DNA of 64,000 nucleotides. Origin: Paracoccus sp041927875. GTDB taxonomy: Bacteria > Pseudomonadota > Alphaproteobacteria > Rhodobacterales > Rhodobacteraceae. The DNA is taken from NCBI RefSeq assembly GCF_041927875.1, contig NZ_JBHFHN010000010.1. One strand, 5' to 3'. Positions 18,070-27,002 of this stretch are shown here, in pieces. Positions within the stretch are counted from its first letter, which is position 1, and the number at the start of each line of letters is the position of its first letter. The notes below the pieces were generated by a model, which saw only the letters and a list, made by a program, of their open reading frames with translations, did no database searches and was not told the origin of the DNA. Both the position numbers and the translations under genes were made by a program.

Positions 18070-18923
18070 TGCTGGACGGGTTCGCGGTCGACCTTGGCGG
18101 CAGCAAGATCGCGGCTGCGCGCATCACGGGCGGGCGCTTGGCGGCACGACAGCAGATCGCCACCGATGGCGATGGCGACTGGCAGGATCAAGTGGCTGCC
18201 ATGGCCGCGCTGCTGGATGATCTTGGCTTTCGCTCGGGTGATCCGCTGGGCGTCGCGGTGGCCGGGCGCGTGGATCGGCAGGGCGGCTGGCACGCGGTCA
18301 ACACCGGCACGCTGCGCGCCATTGCCGCCGCACCCCTGGGGCCGGAACTGGCGCTGTTCTTTGGCCCGCGCGCCCGCGCCATCAACGATGCCGCCGCCGC
18401 CGCCCTGGCCGAGGCGCGGGTTGGCGCCGGGCAGGGCGCCGACAACTTCGCCTTCCTGACGGTCTCGACCGGCGTGGGGGGTGGCATCGTTCTGGGCGGG
18501 CGGCTGGTCGACAGCGCCAGCGGGCTGGCCGGGCATGTGGGCTTTGTCGGCTCGCGGCTGGGGGACGGACGCTGCGGGTCGGGGCGCATCGGCACCGTGG
18601 AAAGCGTCGCCGCAGGCCGCGCCATTGCCGCTGCGGCTGGCGTCAGCGACGCCCGCGAGGCCTTTGCCGACCCCGGCCACACGCCGATCATCGACCGGTC
18701 CGCCGCCGCCGTGGCCGCGCTGATCGCGGATCTGACCACGATCCTTGGGCTGGACCGGGTGGCAATCGGCGGAGGCATCGGGCTGGCCGACGGCTATCTG
18801 GACCGGGTGGCCCGTCATCTGTCGGGTGAACCGCCGCTGTTCCGCCCCGATCTGGTGCGCGCAGCCCTTGGCCATGACGCGGGCCTGATCGGCGCATTGA
18901 TCCATGCAAGCGAGGCGCCATGA
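18069..18923 (+). CDS. nanK: ROK-family kinase, probably N-acetylmannosamine kinase
   Basis: A 284-residue sugar kinase. The N-terminal ATP site is VDLGGSKIAAARI and the ROK signature lies around TVSTGVGGGIVLGGRLVDSASGLAGH. Context between nanE and nagB gives the ManNAc kinase role. The usual zinc site of ROK kinases (C-X-C-G-X2-G-C) is reduced here to RCGSGRIGTVE, with a single cysteine, so this protein probably does not bind the structural zinc. It overlaps nagB by four bases (ATGA). Confidence 0.87.
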   Translation: MLDGFAVDLGGSKIAAARITGGRLAARQQIATDGDGDWQDQVAAMAALLDDLGFRSGDPLGVAVAGRVDRQGGWHAVNTGTLRAIAAAPLGPELALFFGPRARAINDAAAAALAEARVGAGQGADNFAFLTVSTGVGGGIVLGGRLVDSASGLAGHVGFVGSRLGDGRCGSGRIGTVESVAAGRAIAAAAGVSDAREAFADPGHTPIIDRSAAAVAALIADLTTILGLDRVAIGGGIGLADGYLDRVARHLSGEPPLFRPDLVRAALGHDAGLIGALIHASEAP

Positions 18924-19699
18924 AGGTTCTGATCCTTGACACCGCAGCCCAGGCCGCCGACCGCACCGCCGGGCTGATCGCCGAACAACTGGCGGCGCGT
19001 CCGGCCTCTGTTCTGGGGCTGGCGACGGGGGGCACGATGGTGCCGGTCTATCGCGCGCTGCGGGCGATGGTGGCGGCAGGGCAGGTCAGCTTTGCGCGCG
19101 CCACCACCTTCAACCTGGATGAGTATCTGGGCCTTTCCCCCGACCACCCGCACAGCTACCGCGCGACGATGCAGGCGGAACTGTTCGATCATGTCGATAT
19201 CGACCTGGCCCGCACGCATCTGCCGATCGGCAATGCCCCCGGCCCGCAGGCCGAGGCCGACCGTTATGAGGCCGCGATTGCCAGCCATGGCGGCATCGAC
19301 CTGCAACTGTTGGGGATCGGCCAGAACGGCCATATCGGCTTCAATGAGCCGACCAGCAGCCTGACCTCGCGCACGCGGATCAAGACGCTGACCCGCGACA
19401 CGCTGGAGGCGAATGCGCGCTATTTCCCCGATGGCGATATGCCGCGTTACGCGCTGACGATGGGCGTCGGCACGATCATGGATGCGCGCCATTGCCTGTT
19501 GCTGGCGACAGGCGCCGCCAAGGCCGAGGCCGTCGCCGCGATGGTCGAAGGCCCGATCACCGCGGCTTGCCCGGCCTCGATCCTGCAAATGCACCGTCAT
19601 GCGACGGTGGTGCTGGACCGTGCGGCGGCGGCGCGGCTGGAACTGCTGGGCTATTACGTCCACGTCCACCCGAACGGCGAGATGCCGGATCTGGGCTAA
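18920..19699 (+). CDS. nagB: Glucosamine-6-phosphate deaminase
   Basis: A 259-residue enzyme that converts glucosamine-6-phosphate to fructose-6-phosphate and ammonia, the last step of the pathway. The catalytic aspartate D67 is in FNLDEYLG, and the active-site loop is GIGQNGHIGFNEP with H138; asparagine before Gly-His is as in Bacillus-type NagB. The C-terminus ends shortly after HPNGEMPDLG, without the allosteric extension of E. coli NagB. GlcNAc-6-phosphate deacetylase (nagA) is absent from this window. Confidence 0.94.
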   Translation: MKVLILDTAAQAADRTAGLIAEQLAARPASVLGLATGGTMVPVYRALRAMVAAGQVSFARATTFNLDEYLGLSPDHPHSYRATMQAELFDHVDIDLARTHLPIGNAPGPQAEADRYEAAIASHGGIDLQLLGIGQNGHIGFNEPTSSLTSRTRIKTLTRDTLEANARYFPDGDMPRYALTMGVGTIMDARHCLLLATGAAKAEAVAAMVEGPITAACPASILQMHRHATVVLDRAAAARLELLGYYVHVHPNGEMPDLG

Positions 19700-19700
19700 G

Positions 19701-19728
19701 GCCGGGCGCGGGTTGCGCGCCCGGCGGT
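19701..19728. terminator. Terminator between nagB and nanA
   Basis: GCCGGGCGCG (19701-19710), loop GGTTG, CGCGCCCGGC (19716-19725), then GGTTT. A perfect 10-bp stem placed between two convergent stops, so likely used from both sides. Confidence 0.75.
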
Positions 19729-19732
19729 TTCG

Positions 19733-20659
19733 TCAGCGCGCCAGCAGGCCGACCTCATGCAGGATGGTGCGGATCTGGTCGCGCGTCGCGGCGTCCAGAT
19801 CGCGCAGCGGCGCGGGCATGGTGGCATGGGGGATGATGCCAAGTTCGGCCATGGCAACCTTGAAGGCACCCACGCCCGCCGCATCGCCCGACCGGCCCTG
19901 CGGGCGGAAGGCGATTTCGAACAGACGGGCCAGATGTTCCTGTTCCGCCACGGCGCGGGTCATGTCGCCCGCCTGCGCCGCCTGCCACAGCCGCACATAG
20001 GCGCCCGGATCGACATTGGCGAGGCCCGGCACCGCACCATCTGCGCCGATCAGCGCCATGGCATCCACCACCACCTCATGCCCGGTGAACAGCCGCAGCG
20101 GCTGACCGGCTGCGCGGTTCGCGGCGATCAGGCGGCGAAAGCCCACGTCATCGCCCGAGGAATCCTTGACCCCGACGATCACCCCGTCCTGCCCCAGCCG
20201 CACCAGCATCCCCGCCGACAGCTTGCGATGCACACGCACCGGGATGTCATAGGCGAACAAGGGCACGCCCAAGCCGTCGGCGATGATGCGGAAGTGATCC
20301 TCGATCTCGGCCTCGTCATTGATCGTGTAAACGGGCGCGGTGGCGACGATGGCATCGGCGCCCGCGTCGATCAGGGCGCGCGCGCCTTCGCGGATGCGGG
20401 CGGCGGTCAGGTCGATGGCCCCGGCGATCACCGGCACCCGCCCGGCGGTGGTGCGCACCACGGTGTCGATGATGGCGCGGCGGTCGGCCTCGGTCAGATA
20501 GGCGACCTGGCCGGTCGATCCCAGCGGGAACAGGCCATGCACGCCGCCCGCCAGCAGGTGCTCGACGACCCCGGCCAAGGCGTCGTGATCGACGCGGCCA
20601 TCGGGGGTGAAGGGGGTGACGACGGGCGGGATGATGCCGTGGAACTGGGTTGCGGTCAT
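19733..20659 (-). CDS. nanA: DapA-family aldolase, probably N-acetylneuraminate lyase
   Basis: A 308-residue class I aldolase of the dihydrodipicolinate synthase superfamily. The Schiff-base lysine K165 is in GVKDSSGD, the partner Y137 in FAYDIP, and the carboxylate loop is GSTGQ (47-51). The lyase assignment (Neu5Ac to ManNAc plus pyruvate) comes from its place in an operon with an importer and opposite nanE-nanK-nagB. Sequence alone cannot exclude another 2-keto-3-deoxy sugar acid substrate. It is the last gene of the minus-strand operon starting at 26088. Confidence 0.82.
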   Translation of the reverse strand: MTATQFHGIIPPVVTPFTPDGRVDHDALAGVVEHLLAGGVHGLFPLGSTGQVAYLTEADRRAIIDTVVRTTAGRVPVIAGAIDLTAARIREGARALIDAGADAIVATAPVYTINDEAEIEDHFRIIADGLGVPLFAYDIPVRVHRKLSAGMLVRLGQDGVIVGVKDSSGDDVGFRRLIAANRAAGQPLRLFTGHEVVVDAMALIGADGAVPGLANVDPGAYVRLWQAAQAGDMTRAVAEQEHLARLFEIAFRPQGRSGDAAGVGAFKVAMAELGIIPHATMPAPLRDLDAATRDQIRTILHEVGLLAR

Positions 20660-20689
20660 GGGTTGATCCGTTCGTGGTGGTTGGTGGTG

Positions 20690-21490
20690 TCAGGGGTGCA
20701 GCAGGCTGGGGGCGGCGCCCAGCAGGCTGCGGGTATAATCCTGGGCGGGGCGGTCAAAGACCTGCGCGGCGGGGCCGTATTCGACGACCCGGCCCGATTG
20801 CATCACCGCGATGTCATCGGCCACATGCCGCACCGTCTGGATATCGTGCGAGATGAACACCATCCCCAGCCCCAGATCGCGCTTGAGGTCGGCCAGCAGG
20901 TTCAGGATCTGCGCCCGCACCGACACATCCAGCGCCGAGGTCGGCTCATCCGCGACGATCACCTGCGGGTCCAGCGCAAGGGCGCGGGCAATGGCCACGC
21001 GCTGCCTCTGCCCCCCCGACAGTTGCGAGGGAATGGCATCCAGCACCGATTGCGGCAGCCCGACCCGCGCGATCAGCGCGGCAACGCGCGTGCGGCGGCT
21101 GTCGGGGTCGCCGATGCCATGCACCTGAAGCGGGTCCAGCAGCGCATCGGCCACCCGCATCCGCGCATTCAGCGCCGTTGCCGGGTCTTGAAACACAACC
21201 GACACCACGCGGCCAAGCGCCCGGCGGGTGCGCGCGTCAAAGCGGCTGACCTGCTGGCCGGCGAAGTCGACCTGGCCTGATGTGGGCTGGATCAGCCCGA
21301 CCATCACCTTGGCCGCCGTCGATTTGCCCGAACCGGATTCGCCCACAATGCCCAGGGTGCGGCCGCGATGCACCGCCAGCGACACCCCGTCCAGCGCCCG
21401 GAACACCGCGCCGCCCCAACTGCCGCGCGGGCGATAGGTCACGGTCACATCGCGCAGCGCCATCACCGGCGCGGTTTCAGCGGTCGTCAT
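20690..21490 (-). CDS. ABC transporter ATPase, dipeptide/nickel type
   Basis: A 266-residue DppF/OppF-like ATPase: Walker A GESGSGKST, signature LSGGQRQRVAIARALA, Walker B VIVADEPTSALD and the switch histidine in VFISHD. It is cytoplasmic and pairs with the ATPase half of the fused protein upstream, overlapping it by four bases. It probably powers import of sialic acid or another amino sugar in place of a peptide, as in the dipeptide-type sialic acid importers such as SatABCD of Haemophilus ducreyi. Confidence 0.92.
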   Translation of the reverse strand: MTTAETAPVMALRDVTVTYRPRGSWGGAVFRALDGVSLAVHRGRTLGIVGESGSGKSTAAKVMVGLIQPTSGQVDFAGQQVSRFDARTRRALGRVVSVVFQDPATALNARMRVADALLDPLQVHGIGDPDSRRTRVAALIARVGLPQSVLDAIPSQLSGGQRQRVAIARALALDPQVIVADEPTSALDVSVRAQILNLLADLKRDLGLGMVFISHDIQTVRHVADDIAVMQSGRVVEYGPAAQVFDRPAQDYTRSLLGAAPSLLHP

Positions 21491-23475
21491 GCGCGGTCCC
21501 CCCCGGATTGAAGCAGCGGCAGCACCGGCGGATCGTCGGGATGCGCGGCATAGGAATGCGTCGTCCCGGCGATCTGGCGCATCACGCGGCGCACGCCCAT
21601 GTTGCGCGCCGGGTCAGAGGATCGTGGCGCGAACCGGTCGCCCGGCGGAAAGTCCAGTGGCGAGGGCACGGTGCCCCGCACCTGATGCAGCCGCTGCGCG
21701 CCGGCCTCGATCGACAGCACGGCGCCCAGCAGGCCTTGGGTGTATTCATGCACCGGCTGGGTCAGGATCTCTTGCGTGCGGCCCTGTTCGACCATCTGCC
21801 CGGCATACATCACCGCCACGCGATGCGCGATTTCGGCCACCAAAGCCAGGTCATGCGACACGAACAGCATGGCGAAACCCAGTTCCTGCCGCAGCCGGTT
21901 CAGCAGGTCGATCACCTGCTTCTGCACGGTTACATCCAGCGCGGTCGTCGGCTCATCCGCGATCACCAGCTTGGGGTCGCGGGTCAGCGCCATGGCGATC
22001 AGCACCCGCTGACGCTGGCCGCCCGACAGTTCATGCGGATAGGACCGCAGCGTGCGCGCCGGGTCCAGGCCCACCATATCCAGCAGGCTTTCGGCGCTGC
22101 GGGTGCCGCCCCGGCTGGTCAGTTGCGCCATCTGCGACCGGATCAGCATCGCCGGGTTCAGCGATGACAGCGCATCCTGATAGATCATCGCGATGCCGGT
22201 GCCGCGCAGCGCGTTACGTTCGGCGCGCGGCAGGGTCAGCAGGTTGCGCCCCTCGAACAGGATTTCGCCCTCGATCCGGGCGCGGCGGTCCAAGAGCCCG
22301 GTGATCGCCAATGAGGTGATCGACTTGCCGCAACCGGATTCCCCGACAAGCGCCAGTGTCTCGCCCCGGTGCAGGTCGAAGGACACGTCATCGACCACAT
22401 TCATGCTGCCATGGCGGGGAAAGCCGATGGAAAGGTTGCGCACCTCCAGTAGGGGCGGGGTGTCGGGGCGGTGAAAGACCAGCCGGTCGGTGCGGCGCAG
22501 TTCCACCGCGCGCAGCTCGGCCAGACGGGTGGCCAGCGGGGTGGCCTCGTCGCGCGGCGTGGCATCGTCGATCTGCGCCTCGACGGCGGCGGCGCTGATC
22601 GTGCTGCGGGCGCGGGGCGCGGCCATGGCGTCGGTCATACCCTCGGCCAGGATGTTCAGCGCCAGCACCGTCAGGGTGATCAGCATCCCGGGAAAGAACG
22701 TCGCCCACCACGCCCCCGACATCACCAGTTGCCGCCCCGAGGCGATGACATTGCCCCAGGACGGGTGCGGGTCCGGCACCCCGGCCTGAATGAAGGACAG
22801 CGAGGCCTCGAACACGATGGCATCGGCGACCAGCACGGTGGCGAACACCAGGATCGGCGCCAGACAGTTGCGCGCCACATGCCGGATCAGGATGCGCGGG
22901 GTCGATGCGCCCATGACGCGGACGGCGGCGACGTAATCCTCGCCATACTGGCCGATGATGTTGGCGCGGATCACGCGGGTCAGTTGCGGCGTATAGAGAA
23001 AGGCGATGGTCAGAACCAGCACCGGCAGCGACTGGCCAAAGACGCTGACAAAGACGGCGGCCAAGGCAATGCCGGGAAATGACATCACCATGTCCAGCGC
23101 GCGCATCAGCGCCTCGGACAGCCAGCGGTGGGCGGTGGCGGCGATGGCCCCCAGCACGGCGGCGGCGGCCAGGGCGATGCCGGTGGCCGCCAGCCCGATC
23201 ACCAGCGAGGACCGCGCGCCGTAAACCAGCCGCGAGAAGATGTCGCGGCCCTGCCGGTCGGTGCCGAACCAATGCGTGCCGTCGGGCGCGGCGGGGCCGG
23301 GGGTCAGGCCGGTGGACAAAGGGTCGAACCGCGCGATCAGCGGCGCGCAGATCGCCGCCAGGCTGACGATCAGCACAAAGCCAAGCGCGATCCGCGTCAG
23401 GAGGGGCAGGTTGCGCAGCGCCGACAGGCGCAGGCCGGGCACAGACAGGCGGCGGGTCAGGTCATCGCGCAGCAT
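21487..23475 (-). CDS. Fused ABC permease-ATPase (DppC-DppD type)
   Basis: A 662-residue protein with two parts usually encoded separately. Residues 1-290 are a DppC-type permease with about six membrane segments, the N-terminal GTDRQGRDIFSR motif and the EAA loop AAVRVMGASTPRILIRH near 183-199. After a linker of about 50 residues comes a DppD-type ATPase (341-662) with Walker A GESGCGKS at 378-385, LSGGQRQR and VIADEPTTALD. ATG 23475 was chosen because the permease N-terminus begins there. The upstream permease stop lies one base before it, so translation is coupled. Confidence 0.92.
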   Translation of the reverse strand: MLRDDLTRRLSVPGLRLSALRNLPLLTRIALGFVLIVSLAAICAPLIARFDPLSTGLTPGPAAPDGTHWFGTDRQGRDIFSRLVYGARSSLVIGLAATGIALAAAAVLGAIAATAHRWLSEALMRALDMVMSFPGIALAAVFVSVFGQSLPVLVLTIAFLYTPQLTRVIRANIIGQYGEDYVAAVRVMGASTPRILIRHVARNCLAPILVFATVLVADAIVFEASLSFIQAGVPDPHPSWGNVIASGRQLVMSGAWWATFFPGMLITLTVLALNILAEGMTDAMAAPRARSTISAAAVEAQIDDATPRDEATPLATRLAELRAVELRRTDRLVFHRPDTPPLLEVRNLSIGFPRHGSMNVVDDVSFDLHRGETLALVGESGCGKSITSLAITGLLDRRARIEGEILFEGRNLLTLPRAERNALRGTGIAMIYQDALSSLNPAMLIRSQMAQLTSRGGTRSAESLLDMVGLDPARTLRSYPHELSGGQRQRVLIAMALTRDPKLVIADEPTTALDVTVQKQVIDLLNRLRQELGFAMLFVSHDLALVAEIAHRVAVMYAGQMVEQGRTQEILTQPVHEYTQGLLGAVLSIEAGAQRLHQVRGTVPSPLDFPPGDRFAPRSSDPARNMGVRRVMRQIAGTTHSYAAHPDDPPVLPLLQSGGDRA

Positions 23476-23476
23476 G

Positions 23477-24442
23477 TCACACCGACCGGATGCGCGGGTT
23501 GACCAGCACATACAGCAGGTCGACGATGATGTTGATGACGACAAAGGCCAAAGCCACGGTCAGCGTGACGCCCTGCACCAGATTGGGTTCGTTGTTCGTC
23601 ACGCCATTCATGATCAGCATCCCCATGCCGTTGATGTTGAAGATGATCTCGATCACCACGGCGCCGCCCATCAGATAGCCGATGCGCAGGCCCAGCACGG
23701 TGATCGGGGTGATCAGCGCGTTGCGCAGCACGTTGCGCGCCACCACCACGCGGCGCGGCACCCCGGCGCCAAGCGCGGTGCGGACATAATCGCGGTCCAG
23801 CTCCTCGACCATGGCGGTGCGCACCACGCGCGAAAGCTGGCCGATGACGGGCACCGCCAGGGCAAAGGCGGGCAGCAGCATCCGCGCCAGCCAGCCCGCC
23901 GGGTCATCCATCAGCGCCGGCAGCCGCCCGGAGGTCGGCAGCAGCGAAATCAGCCCGACCCGGTTGCCGAAGGCCTGAATCAGCAGCACCGCCAGCCAGA
24001 ACGACGGCGTAGACAGCGAGGCGACCGACAGCACCCGGATCACCTGATCGGGCCAGCGGTCGCGATAGATCGCCGCCACCACCCCCAGCACCAGTGCCGC
24101 CGCGACGGCGATCACCAGCCCCAGGAAGGTCAGTTGCAAGGTGATGGGAAAGGCGCGCGCCACCTCATCGGTGACGGGCAGTTGGCGCGCCGAATAGGTG
24201 CCCAGATCGCCCCGCACCATGCCGCCCAGAAAGCTGACATAACGCGTCAGCAGCGGGTCGTTCAGGCCATGCGCCTCGCGATAGGCTTCGCGCGCCTCGA
24301 CCGACGCGCCCTCGCCCAAAGCGGTGACCGCCGGGTCGATCTTGGAAAACGACATGATGAAGAACACCAGAAAGGTGATCCCCAGGACGATGACCGGCAG
24401 TTGCAGCAGACGGCGGCCGATCAGGGTCAGGACGTTCAGCAT
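23477..24442 (-). CDS. ABC permease, DppB type
   Basis: A 321-residue inner-membrane permease: VFFIMSFSKIDPA near the N-terminus, the EAA loop RTALGAGVPRRVVVARNVLRN and a C-terminal LVNPRIR typical of DppB. About six membrane segments. It forms the transport channel with the permease half of the fused protein. It is second in the minus-strand operon, after the binding protein. Confidence 0.92.
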   Translation of the reverse strand: MLNVLTLIGRRLLQLPVIVLGITFLVFFIMSFSKIDPAVTALGEGASVEAREAYREAHGLNDPLLTRYVSFLGGMVRGDLGTYSARQLPVTDEVARAFPITLQLTFLGLVIAVAAALVLGVVAAIYRDRWPDQVIRVLSVASLSTPSFWLAVLLIQAFGNRVGLISLLPTSGRLPALMDDPAGWLARMLLPAFALAVPVIGQLSRVVRTAMVEELDRDYVRTALGAGVPRRVVVARNVLRNALITPITVLGLRIGYLMGGAVVIEIIFNINGMGMLIMNGVTNNEPNLVQGVTLTVALAFVVINIIVDLLYVLVNPRIRSV

Positions 24443-24469
24443 AGGGGCGCCTTTGCTTGGGGCAGATGT

Positions 24470-24501
24470 GGCCCCGGCGGCTGGTGCGCGCCGCCGGGGC
24501 C
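24470..24501 (-). terminator. Hairpin between binding-protein and permease genes
   Basis: GGCCCCGGCGGC (24470-24481), 8-base loop, GCCGCCGGGGCC (24490-24501): a perfect 12-bp GC stem without a T tract in the 74-base gap. Such intercistronic hairpins often protect or partly terminate the message so that more binding protein than permease is made. Confidence 0.6.
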
Positions 24502-24516
24502 GGTCGTGCGGCGGGC

Positions 24517-26088
24517 TTACTTCGCCACGCCCACATCCAGCAGCGACAGGCCGGTGGTCGGCACCGGCGCAAAGCCGACCAGACGCTCGGCGTCCCAGGC
24601 GGTCGGCAGTTGGCGGTGGAACAGCGGATACAGCGGCACCTGATCCGACAGCAGGTCAAAGGCCTCATTCCACTTGGCCTGCTGGGCGTCGCCGTCCAGG
24701 CGCAGGGCCTCATCCAGGATGCCGGTCAACTGGGTGTATTCCGGGCTGCCCGCCCAGCGATAACGATCCTTGGGCCAGACGTTGTCGCCATACCACCATT
24801 GCATCAGGATGTCGGGATCGTTGCCGAAGACCGACGGATCGCCCGGCGCGATCATCACCTGCATGTCGCCGGCATCAACCTTTTTATACTGGCCGCCCGC
24901 CTGGCCGATATCCAGCGTGGTCTGGAAGCCGACCTGATCCAGCGAATCCTTGATGATCGGGGCCACGTCCTTGACCCAGCCGTGGTCCGAGCTCATCAGC
25001 GTGATCTGCGGATTGGGGGTGCCGGCCTCGGCCAGCAGCGCCTTGGCCTTTTCGGCGTCATGGCTATAGACGGTCGCGGCGCGGTGATAGTTCGGATGCC
25101 CCTCGGGCAGGAACGAGGTCGCGGGCGCCGCATTGCCCAGCATCCCGGTGCCGATGATCTTGTCCATGTCCAGCGCATAGAAGAACGCCTGGCGCACGCG
25201 CACATCGTCAAAGGGTTCGGCCTGGGTGTTGAACATCGCGAACAGCAGCCCGAACGACTGCGCCTTTTCCAGCGAGGCCTGGGCGGCCACCGCATCGGCG
25301 TCGATATAGGGCACGTCCTCGATCGCCATCACGGTGCCCGAGGTCAGCGCGTTCACCCGCGCGGTCGGGTCGGCGATCAGGTTCCAGACCAGTTCCTTGG
25401 CCAAGGCCGGGCGCGGGCCGTTATAGGCGTCGTTGCGTTCAAAGACGATCTTGTCTTCGGGCACGGCGGACACGATCTTGTAAGGCCCGGTGCCGATCGG
25501 CAGCTTGCCAAAGCCCTCGGCATCGGCTTCGACAGCGGCCTTGGGCACGATCTTGACCGACCCCAGCCGTTCGTTGAACAGCGAGAACGGGAACTTGGTG
25601 GTGATGCGCACGGTCTGCGGATCGACGGCTTCCACCGTGTCGATGAACGACACGAACGACCGGAACAGCGATTTCGATTCCGGGTCCATCACGCGCTGAT
25701 AGGAAAACACCACGTCGTCGGCGGTCACCGGGCTGCCGTCATGGAAGGTCGCGCCATCGCGCAGCTTGATGTCATAGGTGGTGCCATCGGTGCTGCTGGG
25801 CAGCGCGGCAGCCAGCGCGGCATAGGGTTTGCGCGTCACCGGGTCCAGATCGACCAGACCTTCGAACACATGCCAGTTGGCGGCCAGAGTCACCGCGCCG
25901 GATGCGTTCAGCGGGTCGAACGAACCCGACAGGCCATAGGCGATGGCCACTTCCAGCGTGGCATCGGGGTTGATTTCGGCGGTTTCGGCCAGGGCCGGTT
26001 TGGCGTTGACCAGTGCCAGCCCCAGGCCAAGGGCGGCGGCGCCCAGCATCAGGTGCCGGCGGGTCACTGCGAAAGCTGTCTTGGACAT
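24517..26088 (-). CDS. ABC transporter substrate-binding protein, dipeptide-binding (SBP_bac_5) type
   Basis: A 523-residue periplasmic binding protein. The N-terminus TRRHLMLGAAALGLGLAL with twin arginines and a later AXA site suggests Tat or Sec export. The body has cluster C features: LNASGAVTLAANWHVFEGLVDLDP, LRDGATFHDGSPVTADDVVFSYQR, and GTGPYKIVS. By context it is likely to bind sialic acid or a related amino sugar. ATG 26088 was chosen because the signal peptide starts there. It is first in the operon and divergent from the FadR-type regulator. Confidence 0.9.
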   Translation of the reverse strand: MSKTAFAVTRRHLMLGAAALGLGLALVNAKPALAETAEINPDATLEVAIAYGLSGSFDPLNASGAVTLAANWHVFEGLVDLDPVTRKPYAALAAALPSSTDGTTYDIKLRDGATFHDGSPVTADDVVFSYQRVMDPESKSLFRSFVSFIDTVEAVDPQTVRITTKFPFSLFNERLGSVKIVPKAAVEADAEGFGKLPIGTGPYKIVSAVPEDKIVFERNDAYNGPRPALAKELVWNLIADPTARVNALTSGTVMAIEDVPYIDADAVAAQASLEKAQSFGLLFAMFNTQAEPFDDVRVRQAFFYALDMDKIIGTGMLGNAAPATSFLPEGHPNYHRAATVYSHDAEKAKALLAEAGTPNPQITLMSSDHGWVKDVAPIIKDSLDQVGFQTTLDIGQAGGQYKKVDAGDMQVMIAPGDPSVFGNDPDILMQWWYGDNVWPKDRYRWAGSPEYTQLTGILDEALRLDGDAQQAKWNEAFDLLSDQVPLYPLFHRQLPTAWDAERLVGFAPVPTTGLSLLDVGVAK

Positions 26089-26106
26089 GGTTCCTCCCCA
26101 TCGCTT

Positions 26107-26136
26107 GACATCAGACGTCATACATCATGTAGAACG
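26107..26136. promoter_or_regulatory. Operator region of the amino-sugar importer
   Basis: TCAGACGTC (26111-26119), shared with the nanE upstream region, is directly followed by the dyad TACATCATGTA (26121-26131), which is symmetric around its central C. FadR-type GntR proteins bind such short palindromes. The site lies 19-43 bases upstream of the binding-protein ATG on the minus strand and in the same gap as the regulator gene. Confidence 0.5.
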
Positions 26137-26227
26137 AACGGAAAGGTGGCGCAATCCTCTTGTGCTGATCGGGGGAAATGCCGCTATAGACCAAAAGCCG
26201 AACCCTTTTGCGTGGGAAGCCAATGTG

Positions 26228-26959
26228 ATGGACGCGCCCTTTGACACCGCCCCGCCCGCCACCGGCCGGATGCGCCGCGCCACCACGGCTGAACAGATCA
26301 AGGCGCTGATCCTGCGGCGCGGGCTGCGCCCCGGCGATTCCATCCCCACCGAAGCCGAGCTGTGTCAGGAACTTGGCGTCTCGCGGTCATCCCTGCGCGA
26401 GGCGATCCGCACCCTGGCGACGCTGGATATCGTCGAGGTCCGCCACGGCCACGGCACCGTCGTCGGCCAGATGAGCCTGGATTCGCTGGTCGAAACCCTG
26501 GTCTTTCGCGGCGTGCTGTCGCCCGGCGACGACCTGGAGGTGCTGCGCGAGGTGGTCGAGTTGCGATCCGCGCTGGATCTGGCGATGGCCGACCGGGTGG
26601 TCGCCGCGCATCGCGGGCGCGACCATCCGGTGCTGGCCGGGCTGGTGGCGCAGATGGTCGAGCTTGCCGACCGGGGCCAGACCTTTCTGGCCGCCGACCG
26701 GCAGTTTCACACCGAACTGCTGGCGCCCATCGGCAATCAACTGGCCGGGCAGTTGGTGACCGCCTTCTGGGACATTCACACCGCCGTCCTGCCGCGTCTG
26801 GGCCTGGCCTTGCCCGCCGATCTGCGCCAGACCGCACAGGCCCATGGCGACCTGCTGGCCGCCGCACAGGCCGGGGATGTGGCGGCCTATCGCACGGCGG
26901 TGGTCGACCATTATGGCCCGCTGTTGAAAATGCTGGCCGGGTCCGCGCAACTTTCCTGA
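26228..26959 (+). CDS. FadR/NanR-like GntR transcription regulator
   Basis: A 243-residue FCD-domain GntR protein: winged helix with IPTEAELCQELGVSRSSLREAIRTLATLDIVEVRHG contained in residues 35-75, then the helical ligand domain ending in TAVVDHYGPLLKML. It is divergent from the importer operon and by position should control the nan genes, with sialic acid or ManNAc-6-phosphate as possible ligand. ATG 26228 was chosen because residues upstream are antisense to the importer. The shared operator-like element near nanE supports a regulon role. Confidence 0.85.
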   Translation: MDAPFDTAPPATGRMRRATTAEQIKALILRRGLRPGDSIPTEAELCQELGVSRSSLREAIRTLATLDIVEVRHGHGTVVGQMSLDSLVETLVFRGVLSPGDDLEVLREVVELRSALDLAMADRVVAAHRGRDHPVLAGLVAQMVELADRGQTFLAADRQFHTELLAPIGNQLAGQLVTAFWDIHTAVLPRLGLALPADLRQTAQAHGDLLAAAQAGDVAAYRTAVVDHYGPLLKMLAGSAQLS

Positions 26960-27002
26960 ACCGGGCCACGTTTCCATGGCTGTTCCCCCAAAGGTGCGCC
27001 CC

